DNA from: an uncultured Hyphomicrobiales bacterium
GTDB lineage: Bacteria > Pseudomonadota > Alphaproteobacteria > Rhizobiales > Beijerinckiaceae
NCBI GenBank assembly: GCA_903825465.1
Contig: CAIKAR010000005.1
Location: 18,091 to 82,090, forward strand
DNA length: 64,000 bases
Direction of reading: 5' to 3'
The translations under genes and the position numbers were made by a program. Positions 36,805 through 46,022 of the stretch are shown piece after piece; the first letter of the stretch is position 1, and every line of letters begins with the position of its first letter. The notes beneath the pieces were generated by a model. The model ran no database searches. It saw nothing but the letters and a program-made list of their open reading frames with translations, and was not told the DNA's origin.

Positions 36805-37841
36805 CGCAACCGCGCGTAGGTCGCGAGCGCGTTGCCGCTTTCGATCTTTTCCCGCAGATGTTCGGGAAGCCCGGCGGGATAGACCGCGTCGCCGTCGAAT
36901 TGCCAATGCGGATAGTCGCTGGCGAACAGGAACATGTCGTCGCTCTCGAAATGTTCGACGATTTTCGCGACGCCGCCCGCGTCCGGCGGCGCGTCAAAGG
37001 GCTGGATCGTCAGCCGCACGTGCTCGCGCACGATCTCGAACGGCGGGCGGTCGACCCAGGGCGCCTCGCGGCGCATCGCGCGCCAGAACTTGTCGACGCG
37101 CCAGACGAAGCCCGGCAGCCAGGTGACGCCGGATTCCATCATCACCACCTTGAGGCCGGGGAACTTCTGAAACACGCCCTCCAGCACGAGACTGGCCAGT
37201 TGCGACTGAAAGCCCTGCGACTGCGCGGCGTAGTCCTCGACAAGCCACGACGGCCAGCCGAGCGACGTGACGGGGTGGCGGTAGGAGGAGCCCGCGTGGA
37301 CGCCAAGCGGCAATCCGTGGCGCTCCAGCGCCGCGTAGATCGGCCAGAACTGGCGGCGCCCGAGCGGCGCGTCGCCCATGCAGGGAACCACGGCCTGCAC
37401 GAAACGGCGGTCGCCGGCGCGGGCTTCGATCTCATCCACGGCGCGCTCGATGTTTTGCAGCGGCAACACGATGGAGCCGCGCAGCCGCGCGTCCTTGTCG
37501 AGCCATTCGCGCGCCACGAATTCGTTGAGCGCGGAGGTCATCGCGACCGCCATGTCCTCGTTGTGGATCAACTGAACGCCGAACAGCGGATTGAGAATCG
37601 CGATGTCGATGTTCCAGCGGTCGAGCGCTTCGCCCGCCATGTCGGCCGCGCTCAGCGCCGCCCGCCCGCCGGCCTTGCGCCAATCGGGCCGCGCGGTGAG
37701 CGGCGCGCCGGGAGGATAGCCGACGGTGTCGAGGTAAAGCACCTCGCGGTCCACGATCTCGTCGCGCCAATGCGGCGCGAGATAGGGAAGCAGCGAACGG
37801 CTGTCGGCGACCGTCGGATGAATGTCGCAGTCGATGCGCAA
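36801..37841 (-). CDS. Amidohydrolase-2 family metal-dependent hydrolase/decarboxylase
   Basis: 346 aa TIM-barrel enzyme. It begins M-R-I-D-C-D-I-H, where D6-x-H8 supplies metal ligands; a further His is in G-V-H-A-G-S, and the catalytic Asp in F-A-S-D-Y-P-H near 303. The pattern fits the ACMSD/5-carboxyvanillate/gamma-resorcylate decarboxylase group, which cleaves carboxyl groups or lactones from aromatic acids. No signal peptide. The exact substrate is unknown. It lies divergent from the muconate-cycloisomerase-like operon, which supports an aromatic-catabolism role. Confidence 0.82.
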   Translation of the reverse strand: MRIDCDIHPTVADSRSLLPYLAPHWRDEIVDREVLYLDTVGYPPGAPLTARPDWRKAGGRAALSAADMAGEALDRWNIDIAILNPLFGVQLIHNEDMAVAMTSALNEFVAREWLDKDARLRGSIVLPLQNIERAVDEIEARAGDRRFVQAVVPCMGDAPLGRRQFWPIYAALERHGLPLGVHAGSSYRHPVTSLGWPSWLVEDYAAQSQGFQSQLASLVLEGVFQKFPGLKVVMMESGVTWLPGFVWRVDKFWRAMRREAPWVDRPPFEIVREHVRLTIQPFDAPPDAGGVAKIVEHFESDDMFLFASDYPHWQFDGDAVYPAGLPEHLREKIESGNALATYARLR

Positions 37842-37987
37842 GGCGTCCTCCCGCGCGCCGGGCGGCGCTCAAGGCGATGTTCGCATGGTTCGCGGGAGGG
37901 CGACAAGCGGGCGCGACACCCCCTTGACCCCCGCGCGCGCAGCGGGAACAAAGGCTCGCGCCCGCGCCAGCCACACCGGAGGATTTC

Positions 37988-39064
37988 GTGAAGATCGTCG
38001 CGTTCGACACCCAGGTCAGCGTCATGCGCAAGGACGATCCCACGTGGAAGTTCGCGCTCGGCGCGAGCCCCATCATCGAGGGGCACATTCTGCGGATCGC
38101 GACGGACGACGGGCTCGAAGGCTTCGGCTACGCTTCGACGACGGCGCACATGGGCTCCCTCACGGGCGCTCTGGACGCCGAGCTCGAGCACCTGAAAAGC
38201 TCCGTGCTTGGCCGCGACGCCGACGAAATCGAATCCATCCTGACCGGCCTCGACCGCGCCATGCGCGGCGCCCCGCAGGCCAAGGCCGCCATCGATTGCG
38301 CGCTGCACGAGCTCAAGGCGAAGCGGCTGGGGATTCCGTTGTGCGGACTGTTCGGCGGCAAGGTGCGCGACCGCGTGCCGATCCTGCGCATCCTCGCCAT
38401 CAAGACGCCCGCTGAAATGGCGGCGCAGGCGCGCAAGCTCGTCGACGCCGGCTACGCCTATTTGAAAATCAAGGTGCATGGCGACGTGGCGGAGGACGTC
38501 GCGCGCGTCGCCGCCATCCGCGCCGAAGTCGGAGAGGGCGTCCACCTCACCATCGACGCCAACCAGTCTTACACGCCGAAGGACGCGATCACGGCGTTGA
38601 ACGCGATGGCGAAACACGTCATCGACCTCGCCGAACAGCCGGTGCCGGTGGAGGATTTCGCCGGCCTCGCGCTGGTGACGCGCAACGTGCCCATCGTGAT
38701 CGAGGCCGACGAGGCCGCGGGTTCCATTCACGAAATTTACCGCCTCGTGACGGAGCGCGCGGTCGACGCGGTGAGCCTTAAAATTCCCAAGCTCGGCGGC
38801 CTGCGCAACACGCTCGCGGCGGCGCGCGTCTGCGAGGCGGGTGAAATCAAATACCGCATGGGCGCCGCGGTCGGCAGCCGCTTGCTCGCCGCGCACGGGC
38901 TGCACATGGCCTGCGCCCTGCCGCGCGTGGACTACGCCTGCGAGCTCGGCGAGTTCGCGCGATTGATGGACGACCCGTTCGAGGGCCTCGAAGTCAAGAA
39001 TGGCTTTCTCGAATTGCCCGCCGGCGCTGGCTCGGGCGTTCGCCCAATAGGCGCCAAGGCGTGA
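37988..39064 (+). CDS. Enolase-superfamily enzyme (muconate cycloisomerase-like)
   Basis: 358 aa from a GTG behind CCGGAGGA. The residues are K160-x-K162 on one face, metal-ligand candidates D190 (T-I-D-A-N-Q), E216 and D241 or E242, and K265 (S-L-K-I-P-K) on the other face. This KxK/K set is the muconate-lactonizing subgroup. It is distant from the enolase-superfamily enzyme at 2801-3931. The product of the following genes, a permease and a barrel protein, suggests a catabolic transport operon. The stop overlaps the next GTG (GTGA). Confidence 0.85.
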   Translation: MKIVAFDTQVSVMRKDDPTWKFALGASPIIEGHILRIATDDGLEGFGYASTTAHMGSLTGALDAELEHLKSSVLGRDADEIESILTGLDRAMRGAPQAKAAIDCALHELKAKRLGIPLCGLFGGKVRDRVPILRILAIKTPAEMAAQARKLVDAGYAYLKIKVHGDVAEDVARVAAIRAEVGEGVHLTIDANQSYTPKDAITALNAMAKHVIDLAEQPVPVEDFAGLALVTRNVPIVIEADEAAGSIHEIYRLVTERAVDAVSLKIPKLGGLRNTLAAARVCEAGEIKYRMGAAVGSRLLAAHGLHMACALPRVDYACELGEFARLMDDPFEGLEVKNGFLELPAGAGSGVRPIGAKA

Positions 39065-40785
39065 GCGTTTCATCTCTCGCGAACGACGGCGGCGGCGCGC
39101 GCGTGTTGGGCCGCGCGGCTTTTCCCTCGCCCGTTGTCCTGGTTTTGCTGCTGATCCTGCTCCTCCTCGTCGTTCCGCCGGTTGTGTTCCTGGTCAACGT
39201 CAGTTTGCACGAGACCGCGGCCGACGGCGGCCTTGGCGCCTTCACCACGCGCTTTTATTCGCAAATCCTCTCGGAGCGGCGGTTCGGCGAGAGCCTGCTT
39301 AACACGCTGATTTACGCGCTGGGCTCGGGCGCGGTCGGCATCGCCATCGGCACGGTCCAGGCGCTGATCGTCGAACGCACCAACGCGCCGGGGCGGCGCT
39401 TCGCCTTTTATGGCGCGATCATGTCGCTCGGCGTGCCGCATGTGCTTTACGTCGTCGCGTGGCTGTTGTTGCTCGGGCGGTCCGGCCCCTTCAACGACTT
39501 CATCGCCGCGCTCGGCGGCGGCGGCGTCGATGTTTATTCGATGTGGGGCATGATCCTGATCGAGGGCGTCGGCTTCGCGCCATTGACGTTTCTGATGATG
39601 TCGGCGGCGCTCGGCGCGACGGATCCCTCGTTCGAGGAATCCTCGCTCATGTCGGGCGCGGGGCCGTTGCGCACGTTTTCCCGCGTCACCTTGCGCATGG
39701 GCATGCCGGCGTTCCTCGCGCTGCTGCTGCTGGTTTTGATCAAGGCGTTCGAAAGCTTCGAAGTGCCGGCGCTCGTGGGCCTCGCCGGCAACGTCGATGT
39801 GCTGACCACGACGATATGGCAATCCGCCCACGCGACCGGCACGCCCAACTACGGCGAGGCCGGCGCCTACTCGGTGTGCCTTGTGTTGATCGCCATGGGG
39901 CTGCTGGCGCCGCAATCGCGGCTGGCGCGCGACGCGCACCGCTATCAAAGCGTCACCGGCAAGGGGTTTCGCCCGCGCGTCGTCGATCTCGGCCCGTGGC
40001 GGAATTTCGCCGCCGCCGTGTTGTTCGCGCTGTTCCTGCTGGTGACGATATTGCCGGTGGCGATGCTTGTGTTCGCGTCTCTGCAGCCCTTCTACGAAGG
40101 CGTCACGCTCGACAGTTTTTCGCGGCTCACCCTCGACAACTACGCGGTGCTGCTCGAACCCGGCTCGTTCCGCGACTCCATCCTCAACACGATGATCCTC
40201 GGCGTTTCGACCGCGACGTTCGTCGTGCCCTTCACCGCGCTTTGCGCCTGGCTCGCGGCGCGGCGCGCGCGCGGCGCGTGGATGCTCGACCAGCTCGCCA
40301 GCGCGCCGCTGGTGTTTCCCGCGCTCATCCTCAGCGTCGCGTTTCTCGACGTTTTCGTGAATTCGCCGCTGCCGCTGTACGGCACGCTGCTGTCGATCGT
40401 CATCGCCTCGTCGGTGCGCTTTCTGCCCTACGGCATGCGCTACGCCTACGCCGGCGCGCTGCAAATCCATCCCGATCTCGAAGACGCCGCGGGTCTCGCC
40501 GGCGCGGGGCGCGCGCGCGTGTTTGTCCGCGTGTTGCTGCCCTTGTTGTCCGCGTCGCTCATCGGCTCGTGGCTGCTGGTGTTCCTTCTGTCCGTTCAGA
40601 CGGTGTCGCTGCCGCTGATGCTGTCGGGCCCCGGCTCCGAGGTCATGGCCGTCACCCTGTTCGAACTCTGGCAGAACGGACAGGCGACCGAGCTCGCCGC
40701 CATGGGGGTGGTGTGGATCGCGATCATGACGACGGTCAGCGTCGTCTTCCACATGACCGTGAAAAAGCGGATCGTCGAGGCGTGA
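39061..40785 (+). CDS. Fused two-domain ABC transporter permease (iron/AEP/thiamine type)
   Basis: 574 aa with about twelve hydrophobic segments in two homologous halves. Each half has an EAA-loop-like stretch: E-E-S-S-L-M-S-G-A-G near 196 and E-D-A-A-G-L-A-G-A-G near 477. This double-permease form is typical of FbpB/ThiP/PhnV-type importers, which need an ATPase and a periplasmic binding protein. Neither is encoded next to it, although unlinked partners may exist. GTG start overlapping the previous stop; the next gene also overlaps by four bases. Confidence 0.85.
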   Translation: MSVSSLANDGGGARVLGRAAFPSPVVLVLLLILLLLVVPPVVFLVNVSLHETAADGGLGAFTTRFYSQILSERRFGESLLNTLIYALGSGAVGIAIGTVQALIVERTNAPGRRFAFYGAIMSLGVPHVLYVVAWLLLLGRSGPFNDFIAALGGGGVDVYSMWGMILIEGVGFAPLTFLMMSAALGATDPSFEESSLMSGAGPLRTFSRVTLRMGMPAFLALLLLVLIKAFESFEVPALVGLAGNVDVLTTTIWQSAHATGTPNYGEAGAYSVCLVLIAMGLLAPQSRLARDAHRYQSVTGKGFRPRVVDLGPWRNFAAAVLFALFLLVTILPVAMLVFASLQPFYEGVTLDSFSRLTLDNYAVLLEPGSFRDSILNTMILGVSTATFVVPFTALCAWLAARRARGAWMLDQLASAPLVFPALILSVAFLDVFVNSPLPLYGTLLSIVIASSVRFLPYGMRYAYAGALQIHPDLEDAAGLAGAGRARVFVRVLLPLLSASLIGSWLLVFLLSVQTVSLPLMLSGPGSEVMAVTLFELWQNGQATELAAMGVVWIAIMTTVSVVFHMTVKKRIVEA

Positions 40786-41573
40786 AGCGCGCCATCGGCC
40801 GCCACGTTTTCGTCGTCGATTTGCGGGCGACGATGGGCGACGACAGCCTCGACGCCTTCGCGGCGAAATGCGCGCGCGCGCGGTTCAACTCGGTCTGGGT
40901 CCGCGTAGGCCGCGGCGCCGCGCTCGACAGGAATTTCTCGATCCCCGGAGCCGCCGACATCGCGAAGGCGTTCCGCGCGGCGGGCGTGGAACTGTGGGGC
41001 TGGCACGTGCCGTTTTGCGCGCGCGCGGCGGCGGCGCGGACCGAATCCGACAACGTCTGGAACTGGGCTTTCGAGTTTGGCCTCGACGGAATCGTCGTCG
41101 ACGCCGAGGCGACGCCCGAGAACCCGCGCTTTCAGGGCGGCGCGGCGCAGGCGCGCGCCTACATGCAGCCGCTGTCGGCCGCGTTGGCGAGCGCCGGCAA
41201 AGGCCTGGCGTTGTCGAGCCACGACCAGCCGCCGCTGCATTCCGACCTGCCTTTCGACGAGTTTTCGCGCTGGGTCTTCGATGTCTGCCCGCAGGTCTAT
41301 CACCGCGGCCACGATGTCGAGACGCGTCTGGCCCGCTCCATCGCCGGCTTCGCGCCGCTGGAAACCGGACGCGATTTCGCCGACCGCTACAAGCCCACGG
41401 GCAACATCTCCACGCGGGGCGATGTCAGGGTCGGCGACGCGAAGGAATGCCTCGCCGCGGCCGGCCAGTTCATCGGCCTCGCCAAGGCGAACGGCTTCGC
41501 CGGCTATGGTTTCTGGTGCCTCGACGACGCGCCAGGCGCGATCTGGGACTTTTTGGCGAAGACGCCGGCGTGA
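40782..41573 (+). CDS. Unknown TIM-barrel-like protein
   Basis: 263 aa from a GTG that overlaps the permease stop (GTGA). I do not recognise a named family. The order of short beta-type stretches (V-F-V-V-D-L, S-V-W-V-R-V, L-W-G-W-H-V-P-F, G-I-V-V-D-A-E-A, G-L-A-L-S-S-H, G-Y-G-F-W) resembles glycoside-hydrolase-like (beta/alpha)8 barrels with candidate acids in V-V-D-A-E. No signal peptide. Its tight coupling with an importer permease suggests it acts on the imported compound, or is a conserved accessory. No clear export signal, so cytoplasmic. Confidence 0.7.
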   Translation: MKRAIGRHVFVVDLRATMGDDSLDAFAAKCARARFNSVWVRVGRGAALDRNFSIPGAADIAKAFRAAGVELWGWHVPFCARAAAARTESDNVWNWAFEFGLDGIVVDAEATPENPRFQGGAAQARAYMQPLSAALASAGKGLALSSHDQPPLHSDLPFDEFSRWVFDVCPQVYHRGHDVETRLARSIAGFAPLETGRDFADRYKPTGNISTRGDVRVGDAKECLAAAGQFIGLAKANGFAGYGFWCLDDAPGAIWDFLAKTPA

Positions 41574-41586
41574 GGCGCCGCCGCGC

Positions 41587-42696
41587 TCACCGCTTGCGCT
41601 TCTCCCGCAGACCCGCGCGCTCCATGCGCGGAATGAGCTCGTCCCTGACGCCGGGCATGTCGCGCACATAGTTGATCATGCCGCAGGCCAGCCCGTTGAT
41701 GCCGATCGAATCGAGCTTCTTGAACGTCTCCACCGCGTCGTCGTACGAGCCGACGATGGGATAGCCCGCGCCGCTGATCAGCCGCGCCTTGATGTCCTGC
41801 TCGTCGCGCATCCACGAGCCCGGGCGCTTGCCGCGGTAATTGGCGGCGTATTCGGCGGCCTCCCAATCCCCTTGTTCATAGACGATGTAGTGGTGGTAGT
41901 CCTTCGCCTCCTTTGTGGTGGCGCGCGCCATCAGATGCGCGCTGGCGAAGGCCTCGCGCGTCTGCCCCTCGGGCGTGAAAGCGCGGAAGGCCGCGACCTT
42001 GTCGGAAATTCCATCGAGTTGCGGAATCGCCGTGAACAGGCAATCGACGTTGCCCGCGGCGAATTCGCGGCCCTTCGCCGAATTGCCGGCGCTGACGAGG
42101 ATGGGCCTGCCGCCGCCCCAGGGCTTGGGTTTCCCGAGCACGCCCTTGAGGTCGTAGTATTTGCCCTTGTGGTCGAAGGGCTCGGTCTCGCTCCAGATGC
42201 GCTTGACGATCTGGATCCACTCTTCCGCGTAGCCATAGCGGTCGTCGTGGTCCTGCAGCGTCACGCCGAACATGCCGAACTCGGTCGGGTTCCAACCCGA
42301 GACGATGTTCAGGCCGAAACGGCCCTGCCCTATGTGGTCGGCGGTGATCATCTGCTTGGCGGCGAAGACCGGATTGATGAAGGCGACATGCACCGTGCCG
42401 AACGCGCGTATGCTCTTGGTCCGCGCCAAAAGGCCCGACGCCCAGGTGATGGTTTCGAACGTCGTGCCCTGCGTGTCCGTCTCTCCGCGGTAGCCGTGCC
42501 AGCGGCCGATGGGCAGCAGGAATTCGAGGCCCGCCTCGTCGGCGAGTTCGGCCGCCTTGACGTTGTTTTCCCACGAGGCGTCCCAGCGCTCGGGCGCCTT
42601 GGTCAGGCTGAGTCCGCCCGAGCAATTCATGCCGAACAGGCCGAGCTTGAACCTGTTGGCGCCGAAGTCGCGGGTCTGTGGCTTGTCGGTCGGCAT
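41587..42696 (-). CDS. Luciferase-like (LLM) flavin-dependent monooxygenase
   Basis: 369 aa from the ATG at 42696 (AAAGGA upstream). The LLM barrel shows F-G-T-V-H-V-A-F-I-N-P near 100, G-Q-G-R-F-G-L-N-I-V-S-G-W-N near 125-138 and W-S-E-T near 171. The N-I-V-S-G-W-N/P-E-F segment is shared with RutA-, SsuD- and dibenzothiophene-desulfurising-type members. It oxidises a small molecule with FMNH2 and O2. It lies 66 bases after the TphB/PdxA-like gene on the same strand, so the two probably form one operon. No flavin reductase is adjacent. Confidence 0.85.
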   Translation of the reverse strand: MPTDKPQTRDFGANRFKLGLFGMNCSGGLSLTKAPERWDASWENNVKAAELADEAGLEFLLPIGRWHGYRGETDTQGTTFETITWASGLLARTKSIRAFGTVHVAFINPVFAAKQMITADHIGQGRFGLNIVSGWNPTEFGMFGVTLQDHDDRYGYAEEWIQIVKRIWSETEPFDHKGKYYDLKGVLGKPKPWGGGRPILVSAGNSAKGREFAAGNVDCLFTAIPQLDGISDKVAAFRAFTPEGQTREAFASAHLMARATTKEAKDYHHYIVYEQGDWEAAEYAANYRGKRPGSWMRDEQDIKARLISGAGYPIVGSYDDAVETFKKLDSIGINGLACGMINYVRDMPGVRDELIPRMERAGLREKRKR

Positions 42697-42762
42697 GGTT
42701 TCCTTTCGGCGCGGCGCGAAGCCGGTGGCGCGGACTATTCCGCGATCCGGCGGTTGCTTCAA

Positions 42763-43740
42763 TTAGACGGATTGCCGCGCGCCGGCCAGCAGCGCCAGCG
42801 TTCTGAGCACGGCTTCCGGATCGGCGGTCATGCGCCCCGCGATGTCGTGCGCGCTGCCATGGCCGACGGTGGAAAACAGCACGCCCGCGCCAATCGAAAG
42901 CGCCGACGCCGCGCGCCCGGCGAGCAGTTTGACGGGAATATGGCCCTGGTCGTGGTACATGGCGACAAAAGCGTCGAAGTCTTTTTCGCCGATCAGCAAA
43001 TCGGCGCCGACGGGACCAGCGACATCGATCCCCTTCGCGCGCAACAACGCGGCGGCGGGAACGGTGACGCGGAAATCGTCGTCGCCGAACAACCCGCCTT
43101 CGCCGGCGTGCGGATTGATTCCGAACAGGCCGACGCGCGGTTTTTCCACGCCGAGCCGACGCAGGGCCTCCACCGCGGCGACAGCGGCGGCTTCCACAAG
43201 TTCCGGCGTCAGCCGCGCCAACGCGCCGCTCAACTGCTCGTGCAGCGTCGCGTGAACGACGCGCAAGCCGCCGCCGACGAACATCATGAACACCCTGCCC
43301 TCGGGCAGGCCGAGAATTTCCGCGACGAGTTCGGGATAGCCCGTGAAGCGTATGCCAGCCGCGTTCACCGCTGTCTCGTTGTGGGGACAGGCGACAACCG
43401 CGGCGACGTGTCCCGCGGTGGCGAGGCCGATCGCCGCCTTCACATAGGCCACCGTCGCAACGCCCGCTTCCGGCGCGACGCGGCCCGGCGCGAAGTCGGA
43501 TTCACGAAGAGCCTCGACATTGAACACATCGATCACCCCCTCGACCGCCGGCGCGGCGCCGTCGGCCTCGCGCAGGCGGTGGCCGGGCGCGAGTTTTTCC
43601 GCGTAGCGCGCGACGACGTGCCAATCCCCCACGAGAAGCGGCGGCGCGACACCTGGAGCGATCGCCGCCTTGACGGCGATTTCCGGACCGATTCCGTTGG
43701 GGTCGCCGATGGCGAGCGCGATGCGGCGCGACGCGGGCAT
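42763..43740 (-). CDS. PdxA-family dehydrogenase, TphB-like
   Basis: 325 aa. PdxA-family marks: A-I-G-D-P-N-G-I-G-P-E near 10-20, metal-ligand histidines in H-A-T-L-H, Y-H-D-Q-G-H-I-P and G-H-G-S-A-H-D-I-A-G. In true 4-hydroxythreonine-4-phosphate dehydrogenases the substrate loop reads G-H-T-E; here it is G-Y-P-E. As I recall, the terephthalate-pathway dehydrogenase TphB has a similar G-Y-P loop and overall pattern. So oxidative decarboxylation of a cyclic dihydrodiol acid is more likely than vitamin B6 synthesis. Followed by an LLM monooxygenase gene. The start ATG is the conserved family N terminus. Confidence 0.75.
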   Translation of the reverse strand: MPASRRIALAIGDPNGIGPEIAVKAAIAPGVAPPLLVGDWHVVARYAEKLAPGHRLREADGAAPAVEGVIDVFNVEALRESDFAPGRVAPEAGVATVAYVKAAIGLATAGHVAAVVACPHNETAVNAAGIRFTGYPELVAEILGLPEGRVFMMFVGGGLRVVHATLHEQLSGALARLTPELVEAAAVAAVEALRRLGVEKPRVGLFGINPHAGEGGLFGDDDFRVTVPAAALLRAKGIDVAGPVGADLLIGEKDFDAFVAMYHDQGHIPVKLLAGRAASALSIGAGVLFSTVGHGSAHDIAGRMTADPEAVLRTLALLAGARQSV

Positions 43741-43876
43741 TTTCGACGGTCCCTCATCAAGCCCGGCGTCCCGCCGCGAGGCCGCGCGAACATGCCGGGT
43801 TTTAGACCATGCCGTGTTTTAGACGTGGCGGCAATGTTGGTTTAGAAGCGCGGCTGCTCCCCGCGCCGAGGCCGCC

Positions 43877-44605
43877 ATGTCTGTCAATTCGACCGATCCC
43901 GTCAATTCCATCGATCCCATGGACCGTTTGATCATCGCGCTCGATCTGCCTGATGTCGGCGCCGCGACCGACATGGTGGCGCGCGTCGGCGACGCCGCGA
44001 ATTTCTACAAGATCGGGCTGGAGCTAACCTATGGCGGCGGGCTCGAACTCGCCCGGCGGCTGGTGGGCGAAGGCAAGAAAGTGTTCCTCGACCTCAAGCT
44101 GCACGACATTCCCAACACCGTGGCGCGGGCGACGGCGCAGGTCGCCGACATGGGCGCGGCTTTTTTGACGATCCACGCCTATCCGCAAACCATGCGCGCG
44201 GCGCGCGGGGCGTTGGGCGGCTCGTCGCTTCAACTGCTCGCGGTGACGGTCATGACGTCATACGACGACAACGACCTTCGCGAGGCGGGCTACGGCCTTG
44301 GCGTGAAGGAGCTTGTCGCCCGCCGGGCGACGCAAGCCCGCGACGCCGGCGTCCACGGCATTGTGCTTTCCGCGGAGGAAGCGCCCGACATTCGCGCGCT
44401 CGTCGGCCCCAACACACGGTTGGTGACGCCTGGCATCCGCCAAGCCGGCGGCGATGTCGGCGACCAGAAGCGGGTCATGACGCCCACGCGCGCTATTCGT
44501 GGCGGAGCGGACCATCTCGTCGTCGGACGCCCGATCACGCAGGCGCCCGACCCGCGCGCCGCGGCGTTGTCGTTCCTCGCGGAAATCCGCGCGGCGGCGA
44601 TTTAG
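43877..44605 (+). CDS. pyrF: Orotidine-5'-phosphate decarboxylase
   Basis: 242 aa from the ATG at 43877; an in-frame ATG at 43919 (M-D-R-L-I-I-A-L-D) is an equally plausible start that fits the family N terminus. The catalytic Asp-Lys-x-x-Asp motif is in [11 protein letters not shown] near 73, and V-V-G-R-P-I-T near 215 binds the phosphate. Final step of UMP synthesis. It ends three bases before the convergent Spy-like gene. Confidence 0.94.
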   Translation: MSVNSTDPVNSIDPMDRLIIALDLPDVGAATDMVARVGDAANFYKIGLELTYGGGLELARRLVGEGKKVFLDLKLHDIPNTVARATAQVADMGAAFLTIHAYPQTMRAARGALGGSSLQLLAVTVMTSYDDNDLREAGYGLGVKELVARRATQARDAGVHGIVLSAEEAPDIRALVGPNTRLVTPGIRQAGGDVGDQKRVMTPTRAIRGGADHLVVGRPITQAPDPRAAALSFLAEIRAAAI

Positions 44606-44607
44606 GC

Positions 44608-45480
44608 CTACAGGCGTTCGTCGTCGTCCTGTGGGTCGCGCTGGCCCGCGCCATCATCGCGCCTGTCGCCGCGGCCGCGCCGGTCGCCGCCGTCGTATCG
44701 GTCGCGGTTGTTGTCATTGTCGCGATTGCCGCGCCGGTCGCGGTCAGCGTAAGGGCCTCGTTCATCGCGGTCGCGGGAGCGCGGGTCGGCCCGGTCGTCT
44801 CGACCACGGGCGCCGTCGCCCCGCGGACCGCGCCCGCCGTAGCCGCGCTCATTGAAACGATTGTTGAAACGGTCGTCGTCTGAGGGGCCCCGATCCCGCG
44901 GCCGGAAATCCGGCTGAGCGTCGGCCCGTTCATTGTTTCGGCCTTCATTGTTTCGCATGGCCGGCCCTTGGCCGGGCGCCATCCGCATCGCGCCCATCTT
45001 GCCCATTCCCGGACCACGCAGGAGAAGACCAACGCGCCGCTTCTGATCGTCGCTGAGGCTCGCGTAAAGCGGCTGGGCGGCGTCGATGATTTTACGCAAG
45101 GTTTCGCCACGCGCGGTGGCCGCGTCGGCCATGTGGCGCAGCCGGTCCATCGCGTCGGTCGGCTGTTGCCCGCCGCCGCCCTGCGCGCGCAAAGTGCCCA
45201 TTTTGGCGGCGCCATCGCGCCACGCCTGCTCGACCGGCGGCCACATGGCCTCCTGTTGCGGAGTGAGCTTGAGGCCCGCGTGAACCGCCGCGACGCGCGC
45301 GTCGAAGAACGCCGCGCGGTCGTCGGCGGACATTTGCGGGCGCGCCGGACGTTGCTGGCTTTGCTGGCTTAGCGCGGCCGGCGGCGCGCCCGCGGGGTCG
45401 TCGGCGGCCCGCGCTGGCGAAAACGCCATCGACGAAGCGAACGCCGCCATCGCGATGGCGGAGGTGAACTGGACTTTCAT
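44608..45480 (-). CDS. Spy/CpxP-family LTXXQ periplasmic protein with charged tail
   Basis: 290 aa from the ATG at 45480 (GGGAG upstream) with a signal peptide ending A-R-A-A-D. The LTXXQ motifs are L-T-P-Q-Q near residue 70 and L-S-D-D-Q near 138. Spy/CpxP proteins are periplasmic chaperones or stress sensors of about 160 aa. The last 110 residues here are a low-complexity Arg/Asp/Gly/Asn-rich tail, unusual for the family and probably disordered. Confidence 0.78.
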   Translation of the reverse strand: MKVQFTSAIAMAAFASSMAFSPARAADDPAGAPPAALSQQSQQRPARPQMSADDRAAFFDARVAAVHAGLKLTPQQEAMWPPVEQAWRDGAAKMGTLRAQGGGGQQPTDAMDRLRHMADAATARGETLRKIIDAAQPLYASLSDDQKRRVGLLLRGPGMGKMGAMRMAPGQGPAMRNNEGRNNERADAQPDFRPRDRGPSDDDRFNNRFNERGYGGRGPRGDGARGRDDRADPRSRDRDERGPYADRDRRGNRDNDNNRDRYDGGDRRGRGDRRDDGAGQRDPQDDDERL

Positions 45481-45583
45481 GAGGGTTGCTCCCGTTCCCG
45501 AACCCGGCGAGAAACTAGGCGCCTGAAATCCGAACGGCAAGTTAAGCTTCGTCCATCTCATCCGCGCCGGATCGACACAGATG

Positions 45584-45931
45584 TCAGCGGATGACTTCGC
45601 AGGATTTATAGCCGTCAAGCCGGCGATTGCCCCATTTCATGTCACGGAGCCAGGCGTTGCATTCAACCCGGGCGGCGAAGCACGCGTAAACATCTTGCCA
45701 CGCCACCGGGCTATTGCCGCCTGTAAAATGGCCAAGGAAGATTCGGTCCGCGTCGCCGCCATGGGACACCACGCCGCAATTCGGCCCGTTCGACAGGACG
45801 CCGCCATGCCTGGCCGCCACGTGCGCAATCCACTCCGCCGGGCTGGATTCGACGACGTAGTCGGCGCGGGCGACGCCAACGGCCGCGATCAAGACAACCA
45901 GGGCGGTAAGGCCCGCGCGAACCCGGCTCAT
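45584..45931 (-). CDS. Small secreted Cys-containing protein, unknown
   Basis: 115 aa with a clean signal peptide ending A-R-A-D. The mature part (about 90 aa) has four cysteines (N-C-G, A-C-F, E-C-N, S-C-E) that could form two disulfides in the periplasm, and G-G-D-A-D-R-I near the middle. I do not recognise the family. It lies upstream of the Spy-like gene on the same strand, about 100 bases away, so possibly co-expressed. Confidence 0.55.
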   Translation of the reverse strand: MSRVRAGLTALVVLIAAVGVARADYVVESSPAEWIAHVAARHGGVLSNGPNCGVVSHGGDADRIFLGHFTGGNSPVAWQDVYACFAARVECNAWLRDMKWGNRRLDGYKSCEVIR

Positions 45932-46022
45932 AAAACACCTCTTCCGCCAACAACCGCCATACTAGCCATCGCGGGGTCGCGCGCAACTTCGTGGTTGGGA
46001 CCGAAACCCCGTGGGGAAAAGT

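Noticed and set aside
42763..43740. Straight call of pdxA for vitamin B6 synthesis
   Set aside because: The substrate loop is G-Y-P-E rather than G-H-T-E, and the neighbour is an LLM monooxygenase gene. Kept as PdxA-family, TphB-like.
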